Source: Veillonella nakazawae
GTDB lineage: Bacteria > Bacillota > Negativicutes > Veillonellales > Veillonellaceae
DNA: 64,000 nt
Direction of reading: 5' to 3'
NCBI RefSeq assembly: GCF_013393365.1
Contig: NZ_AP022321.1
Span: 530,001-594,000 of the forward strand
Part shown: in pieces, positions 1 to 8,169 of the stretch
Numbering within the stretch: position 1 is the stretch's first letter
Layout: each line of letters begins with the position of its first letter
Program-made: the position numbers and the translations under genes
Notes under the pieces: generated by a model
Told to the model about the DNA's origin: nothing
The model's input: only the letters and a program-made list of their open reading frames with translations
Databases searched by the model: none

Positions 1-150
1 ATCACCTTCTTCCGAACGTAAGATTTACCGAGCTGCGAAGCAGAGAAGGGAAATCCACAGTGAGGATTGATAGGAAGCTGCGGCTAGTGGTAGGAGGAAA
101 ACTATATTCATACGGTAACGCGGCACAACGTGCCAATGTTACCGAACCCA
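1..150. other. Hairpin-rich block at the window edge
   Basis: This block is clearly more GC-rich than the following 500 bases and folds into consecutive hairpins. CCTTCT at 5-10 pairs with AGAAGG at 44-49 around an inner CTGC-GAA-GCAG hairpin (33-43). AATCC/GGATT pair across 53-69. GGTAAC (114-119) pairs with GTTACC (138-143) around GGCAC/GTGCC (122-126/130-134). It does not resemble the 3' ends of 5S rRNA, tmRNA or RNase P RNA as I know them. One forward frame stays open from 3 to 188, but the peptide is unfamiliar. It may be the end of a structured RNA or of a gene cut by the window. Confidence 0.3.
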
Positions 151-695
151 AAAAATCGTTGAGTAACTCTAAATTATGTAAATATTGAGCGTTACGTTCT
201 AAGTATTATATATCGCTTAATACTAAAGTATCACTATATCTCGATACATACTTATCTATAATATACAATTATCCTTCATTTTTAACTTTAAATATTTATC
301 CGTAAACGTTAGTTATATTATTCAATAGGTATAGACTTCTTAGCGATATAAAAACAACAGTATAACTTAAATATTCCTATTTTAATGGCTATATCTATAC
401 ATAATACTTGATTGATCAAAACAGTACATAAGATATTCTTTAATCAAATTTTCTAATTAATCATCTTTATGTAATAAATTTTGCTTTAATTATAAATTCT
501 AATAATGACTATCTACTACATATTCTATTCATGCATAGTTTTATTAAAAAAATATATATAAACCTAAAAGTGTAGGTAAATACTAGTTTTATAGCTATAT
601 TTATAATGTTTAAATATGTACCAAAATTTACTCGTTTCATATATATCTCATAAAACTTTCACTATGTTTTCACATAGAATCTATATACTAGCAAT
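151..695. other. AT-rich intergenic stretch
   Basis: This is very AT-rich DNA with frequent stops in all frames. I see no gene, no tandem repeat and no convincing promoter. Only short A/T palindromes are present. Confidence 0.5.
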
Positions 696-955
696 AGTTG
701 ATTGAGATCAACTAAGGAAATGGAGGTCTACTGCAAATAACTTTTACCTGTCCCTTTTACAAATAATACAAACAACACAACACAAAACAATACAACACAT
801 AAAACAACACTTAAATACACAACAATACTCTCCCTGTGTATAAACAAAACAATACATATACAAAACTCTCTAATTATATATACCATCTCCCGTATATATA
901 AAGGTAAAAGTTAGGTAGACATAAGAGCCCTTGAAAAAGGGCTCTTTTCCTTTTA
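696..955 (+). ncRNA. Candidate non-coding RNA with long-range stem and G-poor loop
   Basis: A small hairpin (AGTTGAT/ATCAACT, 696-713) comes first. A long-range stem follows: GTCTAC (726-731) pairs with GTAGAC (915-920), and an 11-base arm (738-748) pairs perfectly with 903-913. The roughly 154-base loop between the arms is almost free of G and is made of ACA/AAC-type low-complexity sequence with a CTCTCC motif. An intrinsic terminator begins two bases after the stem. No ORF of useful length is present. The architecture resembles the element at 17326-17488. I see no clear promoter, and function is unknown. Confidence 0.4.
923..955 (+). terminator. Intrinsic terminator
   Basis: AAGAGCCC (923-930) pairs with GGGCTCTT (939-946), followed by a T-rich run. 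It would end any transcript from the G-poor element upstream. Confidence 0.8.
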
Positions 956-994
956 AATTCACTATTATTTCATTATTTTAAAGCTCTTTGTTTC

Positions 995-1023
995 TTGACA
1001 TAGGGTCTATTTTTTGTTAAACT
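995..1023 (+). promoter_or_regulatory. Sigma-70 type promoter for tRNA-Trp
   Basis: A perfect -35 TTGACA (995-1000), a 17-base spacer and a -10 TAAACT (1018-1023) lie about 30 bases upstream of the tRNA. Confidence 0.7.
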
Positions 1024-1054
1024 AATCAAGTATCAAGCACAGCTTGATGAACAT

Positions 1055-1130
1055 AGGGGTATAGCTCAATTGGTAGAGTAGCGGTCTCCAAAACCGTTGG
1101 TTGTGGGTTCAAGTCCTACTGCCCCTGCCA
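1055..1130 (+). tRNA. tRNA-Trp (CCA)
   Basis: A 76-nt cloverleaf has a 7-bp acceptor stem (AGGGGTA with TGCCCCT), anticodon CCA in the loop CTCCAAA, a TTCAAGT T-loop and an encoded 3' CCA. A strong TTCG-tetraloop hairpin (1141-1158) follows without a T-run and may mark 3' processing. Confidence 0.95.
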
Positions 1131-1195
1131 AACTTTGGATTGCGGTCTTCGGACCGCATGTCCATAAAATTACTCAAAAAATATTAAAAAAATGC

Positions 1196-1224
1196 TTGCA
1201 TCGATTTAAGCGTTGTGTTAATAT
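1196..1224 (+). promoter_or_regulatory. Promoter for tRNA-Arg(ACG)
   Basis: TTGCAT (1196-1201), a 17-base spacer and TAATAT (1219-1224) are placed 20 bases before the tRNA 5' end. The second tRNA therefore has its own start site. Confidence 0.7.
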
Positions 1225-1243
1225 AAGTGAGTACCTAGTACAT

Positions 1244-1320
1244 GACTCAGTAGCTCAGCTGGATAGAGCGTTTGACTACGAATCAAAAGGCCAGGGGTTC
1301 GAATCCCTTCTGGGTCACCA
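1244..1320 (+). tRNA. tRNA-Arg (ACG)
   Basis: A 77-nt cloverleaf has acceptor GACTCAG paired with CTGGGTC, anticodon ACG and encoded CCA. The A34 is normally edited to inosine by TadA to read CGU/CGC/CGA. Confidence 0.95.
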
Positions 1321-1324
1321 AATT

Positions 1325-1357
1325 AAAGCATCACAGTACTGTGGTGCTTTTTTGTTT
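1325..1357 (+). terminator. Terminator of tRNA-Arg
   Basis: A long palindrome (AAGCATCACA with TGTGGTGCTT around GTAC) is followed by a run of T. Confidence 0.85.
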
Positions 1358-1384
1358 TATCTACTTATAGTAATAGTATAATCA

Positions 1385-1420
1385 AAAGGACTCTACATTC
1401 TAATCAGTAGAGTCCTTTAT
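1385..1420 (-). terminator. Terminator for the secreted-protein operon
   Basis: AAAGGACTCTAC pairs with GTAGAGTCCTTT. On the minus strand this hairpin lies downstream of the gene ending at 1478 and is followed by T residues. Confidence 0.7.
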
Positions 1421-1477
1421 TATATGTATACTTAATATGGCGAGCTTTTGAAAATTGCCAATTAGATAATGCTTAGA

Positions 1478-1921
1478 TTATTTTAGCTGACCTGCAGCTA
1501 CGGCAAGATCTCTCCAATAGATAGCTTGCATATAACCATAAGTATCTGGTTTTAACGTAATCAATTTAGCTTTAGGTCGTTTTTCCTCACGTAATATTCT
1601 ACCTGTACGGGCATCGATAATATTACGTTGTTCTTGGACCCATTGAATTGTATCGGCATCTTGATCAAAGTAATAATGGTTTATGTACTCTGTCATATAA
1701 TATTGAGCCCCTTGATGACTATAGGTGCGACCGATAATTTCAAATTTATTACCTTCACCAGCGATAACTTTAACGCGTTGTTCTGCGTAATAGTTTTGAC
1801 CATTCATACGATATAAGTAGGCATAACCTCTTGCATTCTCTAAGTCAGCAATATTGACTGCTTGAGAGGGCAGGATGCCTAAGATTGTGAAAGCTGCTGC
1901 AATTAATAAACTACGCTTCAT
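1478..1921 (-). CDS. Small secreted protein of unknown function
   Basis: The 147-residue product begins with a Lys/Arg start and hydrophobic core (residues 2-20) ending at a likely signal peptidase site after SQA, so it is predicted to be exported. The mature part is rich in Tyr and Gln and alternates short charged and aromatic stretches. It resembles the small exported proteins that Veillonella genomes list as hypothetical; I recognise no domain. A good AAGGAG site precedes the ATG. It lies 12 bases after the HTH gene, so the two form one minus-strand operon. Confidence 0.75.
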   Translation of the reverse strand: MKRSLLIAAAFTILGILPSQAVNIADLENARGYAYLYRMNGQNYYAEQRVKVIAGEGNKFEIIGRTYSHQGAQYYMTEYINHYYFDQDADTIQWVQEQRNIIDARTGRILREEKRPKAKLITLKPDTYGYMQAIYWRDLAVAAGQLK

Positions 1922-1933
1922 TTATTCTCCTTA

Positions 1934-2209
1934 TTACTTTGCATGGGGCTGATCAGACTCAGCTACTACATGGACAACTAATTCTTGATCGGAAGGAATC
2001 TGAGCCATAACTACAGGCATTGGTACACTCATAGCTGCGGCGATACCTTTGATTTGTCGCATCGCAACTGGTATTACAGTACCATCTTCTTGTAAGTTAT
2101 TTTCTAAGGCTTCAATTTCTGTAACTGTTAAGCCTGCTTTTGTGGCAAAGTCTTCAATGGATACACCATTCGCTTCCCGATATTCTTTAATGAAATCTCC
2201 GATATACAT
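1934..2209 (-). CDS. Small XRE-type helix-turn-helix protein
   Basis: The 91-residue product has an N-terminal HTH_3-like fold: residues 3-40 follow the pattern of a Cro/C1 domain (IGDFIKEYREANGVS, then a turn and ALENN). The C-terminal half has a hydrophobic stretch rich in Met, Val and Pro, with no clear effector domain. An AGGAGG site lies just before the ATG. As first gene of a two-gene operon with the secreted protein, it may act as a local regulator. That role is inferred from the domain only. Confidence 0.65.
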   Translation of the reverse strand: MYIGDFIKEYREANGVSIEDFATKAGLTVTEIEALENNLQEDGTVIPVAMRQIKGIAAAMSVPMPVVMAQIPSDQELVVHVVAESDQPHAK

Positions 2210-2386
2210 AGATTCCTCCTATTTTTAGATACCTTTATATTGTAATTAAAAATATCATATATGGCAATAGATGAATAAGAGATGAAAAAGTAAAAGCCGT
2301 GAAGATATCCAACTAGTGTATAACTCATGTTTATATATGTATAAATTAATGGACAGTAAAATTGTAAATAAAATTACAAAAATAAA

Positions 2387-2415
2387 TTGACTTAATACGA
2401 TAGCGGTGTTAATAT
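2387..2415 (+). promoter_or_regulatory. Promoter of the cobalamin riboswitch transcript
   Basis: TTGACT (2387-2392), a 17-base spacer and TAATAT (2410-2415) lie just ahead of the aptamer. Confidence 0.7.
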
Positions 2416-2441
2416 TAACTCATAGAAAACATCATATTTGG

Positions 2442-2588
2442 GAATAGGTGCTGAAAAGCATAATAGAGAAGCTGGTTAAATGCCAGCACGGTCCCGCCAC
2501 TGTATGGTCGAGCGAGTCTAAATTAAGTCACTGGGAAACTGGGAAGGCTAGATAAGCGATGACGCCGAGTCAGGAGAACTGCCTATTC
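2442..2588 (+). promoter_or_regulatory. Cobalamin riboswitch aptamer
   Basis: The closing P1 stem is GAATAGG (2442-2448) with CCTATTC (2582-2588). Inside are the conserved core pieces: a GCTGGTTAAATGCCAGC hairpin, the GGTCCCGCCACTGT strand, the CACTGGGAAACTGGGAAGG region, and the B12 box at 2568-2583. These are the hallmarks of the adenosylcobalamin-sensing family. The downstream platform is a terminator (2637-2668) whose 5' arm overlaps an alternative AGGAG/CTCCT pairing (2621-2625 with 2636-2640), which suggests control by premature termination. Confidence 0.93.
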
Positions 2589-2636
2589 AACATTCACCAT
2601 TTGACCTACGAGAGATAGGGAGGAGAAGTTAATAGC

Positions 2637-2668
2637 TCCTTTTTACGTACCCGTAAAAAGGATTTTTT
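2637..2668 (+). terminator. Riboswitch expression-platform terminator
   Basis: An 11-bp perfect stem (2637-2647 with 2652-2662), loop TACC and six T residues. Its 5' arm can pair alternatively with AGGAG at 2621-2625, as expected of a terminator/antiterminator switch. Confidence 0.85.
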
Positions 2669-2841
2669 AGTTCTATACAATCTTCAACATTTATGAGTTA
2701 GATTGTATTCGAAAGACCTAAATGTCGATGGCATGGTCATGGTGAATAATACCTTCTTGGTATTACCAGCATGACATACGTTATGACTGTTAATATATTT
2801 TATGGTAAATGTAGGGCATGCATTTATTCATCATCATCCTA
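2669..2841 (+). other. Region downstream of the B12 riboswitch without a gene
   Basis: No ORF longer than about 25 codons with a ribosome binding site is present between the riboswitch terminator and the second terminator. An imperfect stem-loop, GTCATG...GGTATTA..CATGAC, occupies about 2738-2776. A His-rich 21-codon frame at 2802-2867 has no ribosome binding site and runs into the terminator stem. The segment is either the remnant of a lost B12-regulated gene or a riboswitch-controlled non-coding RNA. Confidence 0.4.
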
Positions 2842-2897
2842 AAAAAGAGGCTGACCCAGGATTCTAGTAGTTCGGATTCTGGGTCAGTCTCTTTTTC
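2842..2897 (+). terminator. Second intrinsic terminator after the riboswitch
   Basis: A 14-bp stem (2846-2859 with 2879-2892, one G-U) is flanked by A and T runs. It could work in both directions. It shows that read-through transcripts from the riboswitch would end here. Confidence 0.85.
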
Positions 2898-3035
2898 ATT
2901 TTACAATTTATATAATAACCAATATGTAAGGTTAAAATAAGAAAAATAGAATTAGTTATATAGCAGATATTTAATTAGTTATATAGTAGATACTTTAGAG
3001 GCAACATGAAATTTTAGTTAAATCTAAAAAAATGA

Positions 3036-3064
3036 TTGACGATGAATTATATACATGATATTAT
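3036..3064 (+). promoter_or_regulatory. Promoter for tRNA-Leu
   Basis: TTGACG (3036-3041), a 17-base spacer and TATTAT (3059-3064) end 15 bases before the tRNA. Confidence 0.65.
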
Positions 3065-3079
3065 TATTTCAGTTGAGAC

Positions 3080-3164
3080 GCGGGAGTGGCGGAATTGGCA
3101 GACGCACCAGACTTAGGATCTGGCGCCTTACGGCGTGGGGGTTCAAGTCCCTTCTCCCGCACCA
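3080..3164 (+). tRNA. tRNA-Leu (TAG)
   Basis: An 85-nt class II tRNA has acceptor GCGGGAG/CTCCCGC, anticodon TAG in loop CTTAGGA, a variable arm (GCGCCTTACGGCGT) and encoded ACCA. Confidence 0.95.
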
Positions 3165-3172
3165 ACTTTATT

Positions 3173-3200
3173 GCACCTTTTGAGGTGCTATTTTTTTTGC
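3173..3200 (+). terminator. Terminator of tRNA-Leu
   Basis: GCACCT/AGGTGC around TTTG, then TA and eight T residues. Confidence 0.85.
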
Positions 3201-3247
3201 CTAAAAATGTTATAATAAATGAGTTAGAACTATTTATTTAAACAATC

Positions 3248-6200
3248 ATGAATACTATATGGTGCAGTATGGATAATACATTAACTAAGCTGCTTTCACA
3301 GAACCCATCCTTTGTGGATGGGCTAAACGCATTTCAGCGGAAAGGAAAGTCAGTCATATATGGTCTAAGTGGATCTCAAAAGAGTTTCCTCTTAAACCAA
3401 GCTTTTGCTACAGGCCTTACAAAGCCCGTAGTTATCGTAGTCCATGATAAGGACCATAAAGAGATGTGGGAACGAGATTTAGCCTTTTTCTGGCCTAATA
3501 TCCCAGTCCTATCATTTCCTATAACTGACAATGTGGAGTTTACAACGACTGCTCGTAGCCTTGAAGATCAAGGTGCACAAATGCGTGCTTTAGCATTGCT
3601 AGCATGGCAAGAACCTGCCGTAGTTATAGCGAATGCAGAAGAGGTTACACAATATGTAGTATCTCCACAATATTTAAAAGGCCAGTCGTTACATTTTTCT
3701 TTGAATGATACGATTGAACGCGATACAGCTCTTGAACAGCTTGTTACAATTGGATATGAACGTGTAGACCAGGTGGAACAACGTGGTCATTTTGCCGTGC
3801 GTGGGGATATTCTAGATATTTATCCTGTTAATAGTGAACATCCAATACGAATTGAGTTCTTTGGCGATGAAATCGATACATTGCGGTTCTTCTCTGTTGA
3901 GAACCAACGTTCTATTGAACAAATTGATTCGTATACGGTGACACCGTTCTTCCTTGGTAAAAGTGATGCAGATTGTACCTTATTATCCTTTGTGAAAGAA
4001 GGGACTCTCATTTATGATGAGCCCGGTCGTATCCAGGAAGCATTAAAGAAGTTCCTTAAGGAAGATCCTACACATCGTAAAAATCATTGCGACTGGAGTG
4101 AATTACAACGTACTGTAGAGGCTACAAATCAAGTAGCTTTCACATTTATGCAACAACGCTCTATCGGTTTACCTGGATTTAATCCAATCGGTATTCAAGG
4201 TAAAACGATGACGAGCTTTGAACGTCAAATTCCACTCCTAACAGATGAAATTAAGCAATGGCATCGCCTCAATCATCAAGTTGTATTGGTATTAAATAAC
4301 CAACAACGACGAGAAGGTATTGAACGAGCTCTTGAAGGTGAAGGAATTGCCTTTGTTCATAGTGAGGAATGGATTGCAAAACCTAATACGGTCGTTATTT
4401 TGCAAGGTTTATTGACCGATGGTTTTGAATTACCTAATAGCCATCTCGTAGTTGTTGTAGAAGGCAATATTTACGGACAACAAAAACGTAAGCTTCGCAA
4501 CAAGCCTAAAAAGGGCCAAGAAATCAACTACTTTACGGACTTAACACCAGGTGACTATGTAGTTCATAGCATGCATGGTATTGGTAAGTATATTGGCCTT
4601 AAAACGATAGAAACGGAAGGCATTCATCGCGACTATATTGAAATCGCTTATGCGGGAACGGATAAACTGTTCTTACCTGCAAACAATTTAGATCAGTTAC
4701 AAAAATACATCGGTAATGAAGGTGATGTGCCTCGTATTCATAAGATGGGTGGTCGTGACTGGGCTAAGGTTGTTACAAAGGCAAAAAAATCCATTGATGA
4801 TTTGGCAGATAAGCTCGTTGAGATCTATGCACAACGAGAAATTACAGAAGGCTTTGCATTTTTGCCAGATCAACCATGGCAGCAAGAGTTTGAAGATGCC
4901 TTCCCTTATGAAGAAACGGAAGACCAATTACAGGCTACAGCAGAAATCAAGGCATCCATGGAAAAACCTGTTCCTATGGATCGCTTGCTGGCAGGTGATG
5001 TAGGCTTTGGTAAAACCGAAGTGGCTATGCGTGCCATCTTTAAGGCCGTTATGAGTGGCAAACAGGTTGCGGTGCTCGTACCGACTACAGTTCTTGCACA
5101 GCAACATTTCCAAACCTTCTGGAATCGTTTTGCTCCATTTGGAGTCAAAGTCGATGTGCTCAATCGTTTCCGCAGTACATCTGAGAAGAAACAAGTTCTA
5201 AAAGGTGTAGAGGATGGCTCTATCGATGTTCTCATCGGAACCCATTCACTACTTAATAAAAAAGTAGTCTTTAAAGACTTAGGCATGCTTGTTGTTGATG
5301 AAGAACAACGCTTTGGGGTAGCACAAAAGGAAAAATGGAAAGAGTGGGCTAGTAATATTGACGTGCTCACCTTGAGTGCAACCCCAATTCCTCGGACCTT
5401 ACATATGTCTCTTGTAGGTGTTCGGGAGATGTCTGTTATCAACACGCCACCAGAGGAACGATTGCCGGTTCAGACCTATGTGGTGGAATATGATATGAAC
5501 ATCGTTGCTGATGCCATCAAGCGAGAATTGGCACGGGGCGGACAAGTTTACTTCGTATATAACCGCGTTGCATCAATTAATCATATGGGTGAGTTATTAG
5601 AAGCAGCATTACCTGGTTTACGCTATGCTATTGCTCATGGTCAGATGACGGGCCGTCAAATTGAAGAAATTATGACGGATTTCTATGAAGGCCATTATGA
5701 TGTATTATTGTCTACCAGTATCATTGAAACCGGCTTAGATATTCCTAATGCCAATACCATCATCATTTATGATGCGGACCGCTTAGGTTTATCTCAGCTA
5801 TATCAAATGCGTGGCCGTGTAGGGCGTTCTCGTAGACGGGCTTATGCATACTTTATGTATCGTCCTGATAAAATGCTCTCTGAAGCGGCAGAAAAGCGCT
5901 TAAAAGCTATTGAAGAGTTCACAGAGCTCGGTGCTGGCTTTAAATTGGCGATGCGCGACTTAGAAATTCGCGGCGCTGGCAATTTATTAGGCTCGCAGCA
6001 ACATGGTAACATCGCATCCGTCGGCTTTGGTATGTACGTAAGTATGTTAGAAGAAGCCATTGCGAAGGCTCAAAATAAAGAAGTTGAACGGGAAGTATCC
6101 ATCGATCCAGCTATCGACTTAGAGGTAGATGCCTTTATCGACGATGCGTATATCAAGGATAGCGCTCGTAAGATCTCCGTATATCAACGGTTGTTACATA

Positions 6201-6565
6201 TTAAATCCAAAGAACAGCTTGATGATATGACCGATGAACTCATCGACCGGTTCGGTACTCCAACAGATCCAGTAGACCGATTATTGCGCATTGCCCAAAT
6301 TAAAGAGCAAGCACGTTTACTTGGCATTAAAAGTATCGTCCGTAGAGATCAACAGCTTACTATCCATTGGCATGATGATTCTAAGATGGCCGACTGGGAT
6401 ATGGGGGCTGTACGAGAAGATCTATGGAAGAAGATGAAATTTGCAGACACCAAGCCAGCCACATTATATGTGAGCCTTAAAGGCATGAAAGGTTCTATTT
6501 TGACCATTACGGAAGCGGTGATGAAGGCTCTTAGCCAGAAATCATCGTCTAAGGAGGGCCTATGA
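3248..6565 (+). CDS. mfd: Transcription-repair coupling factor Mfd
   Basis: Mfd is the ATP-driven translocase that removes RNA polymerase stalled at DNA lesions and recruits UvrA. At 1105 residues it is near the family length. The N-terminal part is the UvrB-homology region. An RNA-polymerase-interaction/CarD-like region lies near residues 425-490 (GDYVVHSMHGIGKYIGL). The SF2 helicase core follows with Walker A GDVGFGKTE at about 583, the DEEQ box at 684 and motif VI RGRVGRS near 855, then a TRCF C-terminal domain. A TATAAT at 3211-3216 precedes it. The start is uncertain: neither ATG 3248 nor in-frame ATG 3269 has a strong binding site. It overlaps the next gene by four bases. Confidence 0.97.
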   Translation: MNTIWCSMDNTLTKLLSQNPSFVDGLNAFQRKGKSVIYGLSGSQKSFLLNQAFATGLTKPVVIVVHDKDHKEMWERDLAFFWPNIPVLSFPITDNVEFTTTARSLEDQGAQMRALALLAWQEPAVVIANAEEVTQYVVSPQYLKGQSLHFSLNDTIERDTALEQLVTIGYERVDQVEQRGHFAVRGDILDIYPVNSEHPIRIEFFGDEIDTLRFFSVENQRSIEQIDSYTVTPFFLGKSDADCTLLSFVKEGTLIYDEPGRIQEALKKFLKEDPTHRKNHCDWSELQRTVEATNQVAFTFMQQRSIGLPGFNPIGIQGKTMTSFERQIPLLTDEIKQWHRLNHQVVLVLNNQQRREGIERALEGEGIAFVHSEEWIAKPNTVVILQGLLTDGFELPNSHLVVVVEGNIYGQQKRKLRNKPKKGQEINYFTDLTPGDYVVHSMHGIGKYIGLKTIETEGIHRDYIEIAYAGTDKLFLPANNLDQLQKYIGNEGDVPRIHKMGGRDWAKVVTKAKKSIDDLADKLVEIYAQREITEGFAFLPDQPWQQEFEDAFPYEETEDQLQATAEIKASMEKPVPMDRLLAGDVGFGKTEVAMRAIFKAVMSGKQVAVLVPTTVLAQQHFQTFWNRFAPFGVKVDVLNRFRSTSEKKQVLKGVEDGSIDVLIGTHSLLNKKVVFKDLGMLVVDEEQRFGVAQKEKWKEWASNIDVLTLSATPIPRTLHMSLVGVREMSVINTPPEERLPVQTYVVEYDMNIVADAIKRELARGGQVYFVYNRVASINHMGELLEAALPGLRYAIAHGQMTGRQIEEIMTDFYEGHYDVLLSTSIIETGLDIPNANTIIIYDADRLGLSQLYQMRGRVGRSRRRAYAYFMYRPDKMLSEAAEKRLKAIEEFTELGAGFKLAMRDLEIRGAGNLLGSQQHGNIASVGFGMYVSMLEEAIAKAQNKEVEREVSIDPAIDLEVDAFIDDAYIKDSARKISVYQRLLHIKSKEQLDDMTDELIDRFGTPTDPVDRLLRIAQIKEQARLLGIKSIVRRDQQLTIHWHDDSKMADWDMGAVREDLWKKMKFADTKPATLYVSLKGMKGSILTITEAVMKALSQKSSSKEGL

Positions 6566-8169
6566 ATCGATTTTTAAAGGGTGCTATGATTTTAACCTTA
6601 GCTGGGATTATCGTTAAAGTTATCGGTGCTTTCAGTAAAGTCCTTATTGCCCGTGTTCTCGGTGGTGAAGGGATTGGCCTATATATGATGGCCTATCCGA
6701 TTTATCAAATTATCGTTAGTATTTCCGCTGCAGGCATTCCTGTGGCCATATCTATTATGATTGCGGAAAAGCTAGCTAATGATGATATGCGTGGCGTACA
6801 ACAAGTGTTTTCCGTATCTTTAAAAGTGTTAACGCTGTTAGGCCTTGTATTTAGTGTTGCTTTATATGGTAGTGCACAGTGGCTCATAGATTCTCATATT
6901 ATTACAGATCCTCGTGCATTGCTCGCCATTCAGCTATTATCTCCAGCAATCTTTATCGTTACGATTTTGAGTTGTTTTAGAGGTTATTTCCAAGGCTTCC
7001 AATACATGGTTCCTACTGGGACTAGCCAAGTCTTTGAACAAATCTTCCGCGTATCCTCTATGGTGGGCTTAGCCTATTACTTCATTGATAGAGGGTTACA
7101 CTTAGCGGCTGGTGGTGCAACCTTTGCTACATTCCCTGGCGTATTAGCGGGATTACTCGTATTAATTTACTTTTACTATCGTCAACGTCGTGTACGGGCG
7201 CAAATGTTGGCACAGCAGAATCCGAATGCTGTTGGTGAAAGTAATAGTTCTGTAGTCAAACGACTATTTAGTTTGGCCATACCTGTTTCGATGGCCAATA
7301 TTATGCTACCTATGGTATCCCTTATCGATACATTTATCGTGCCAAAACGTTTGATGGATATTGGGTATTATCTCAATGAAGCGACCACACAATTTGGTTA
7401 TCTTACAGGGATGGCCACATCGTTGATTGGGTTGCCCATTATTTTGACTACATCTTTAGCAGCTAGCCTTGTACCAGCTGTATCGGAAGCGCATGCCCAA
7501 GGTGATGTGCATCGTATTGTGCAGCGCGCTGGAACAGCCATTAAAATTGCAAATATCTTTACTATTCCAGCCTGTATCGGCCTCTGTGTGTTGGCGACAC
7601 CTATATCTAAACTGATATATGCAACGCCTCATGCAGGTCCTGTTATTGCTGTTATTAGCTTGAGCATTATATTCTTAGGTTGGCAACAGATTACAGCAGG
7701 CATCTTGCAAGGGTTAGGCAGAACTGTTATTCCTATGATAGCCATTTTTATTGGTTTGTTGGCTAAGACCTTCTTAGACTATGAATTGACAGGTACTATT
7801 GAGCTAGGCATTAATGGTGCTGCATGGGCAACGAATTTGAATTTTGCCATTGCGGCACTCATAAACTATATATTTGTTAAAAAATATGTAGGATCTGTAC
7901 TTAATAAATTAGAGCTATTAAAAATTGTAGTGTCTGCCATGGCTATGGGCGGTGCTACACAGGTAGTGTATGTGACTACTGTAGAGTTATTCGGCAATGG
8001 TGGTGCAGTGGCAGCGGCTATTATTGTGGCTGTATTTGTATATGGTTTATCCTTATGGTTAACAAAGGCCGTTGTAAAAGCTGATATGTATCATTTCCCT
8101 GTTATAGGCAAGCGCTTACAAGCTCGCCGAGATAAGGAGGAGGCTAAACTATATGAAGAACAATACTGA
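6562..8169 (+). CDS. SpoVB/MurJ-like polysaccharide flippase
   Basis: This 535-residue, very hydrophobic protein belongs to the polysaccharide biosynthesis/MOP-flippase family that includes SpoVB, YtgP and MurJ. It has about 14 predicted membrane segments. The opening GAMILTLAGIIVKVIGAFSK and the ARVLGGEGIGLYMMAYPIYQ segment are typical of the SpoVB/YtgP branch, which moves undecaprenyl-linked wall precursors or related lipids across the membrane. Its ATG overlaps the mfd stop (ATGA) and has an AAGGAGG site inside mfd. It overlaps mazG by 17 bases, so mfd-flippase-mazG are probably co-transcribed. Lipid II is a plausible substrate, but this is inferred. Confidence 0.88.
   Translation: MNRFLKGAMILTLAGIIVKVIGAFSKVLIARVLGGEGIGLYMMAYPIYQIIVSISAAGIPVAISIMIAEKLANDDMRGVQQVFSVSLKVLTLLGLVFSVALYGSAQWLIDSHIITDPRALLAIQLLSPAIFIVTILSCFRGYFQGFQYMVPTGTSQVFEQIFRVSSMVGLAYYFIDRGLHLAAGGATFATFPGVLAGLLVLIYFYYRQRRVRAQMLAQQNPNAVGESNSSVVKRLFSLAIPVSMANIMLPMVSLIDTFIVPKRLMDIGYYLNEATTQFGYLTGMATSLIGLPIILTTSLAASLVPAVSEAHAQGDVHRIVQRAGTAIKIANIFTIPACIGLCVLATPISKLIYATPHAGPVIAVISLSIIFLGWQQITAGILQGLGRTVIPMIAIFIGLLAKTFLDYELTGTIELGINGAAWATNLNFAIAALINYIFVKKYVGSVLNKLELLKIVVSAMAMGGATQVVYVTTVELFGNGGAVAAAIIVAVFVYGLSLWLTKAVVKADMYHFPVIGKRLQARRDKEEAKLYEEQY

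Noticed and set aside
1..150. 3' end of an rRNA or tmRNA
   Set aside because: The sequence lacks the conserved 5S, 23S and tmRNA end motifs.
1097..1381. Open frame of 94 codons on the plus strand
   Set aside because: It runs through tRNA-Trp and tRNA-Arg; the protein is an artefact.
2802..2867. His-rich 21-codon peptide after the B12 riboswitch
   Set aside because: No ribosome binding site, and it enters the terminator stem; HHH alone is not enough to call a cobalt protein.
4906..5445. 179-codon frame antisense to mfd
   Set aside because: It lies wholly inside the helicase core of mfd, which is intact, and shows no family pattern.
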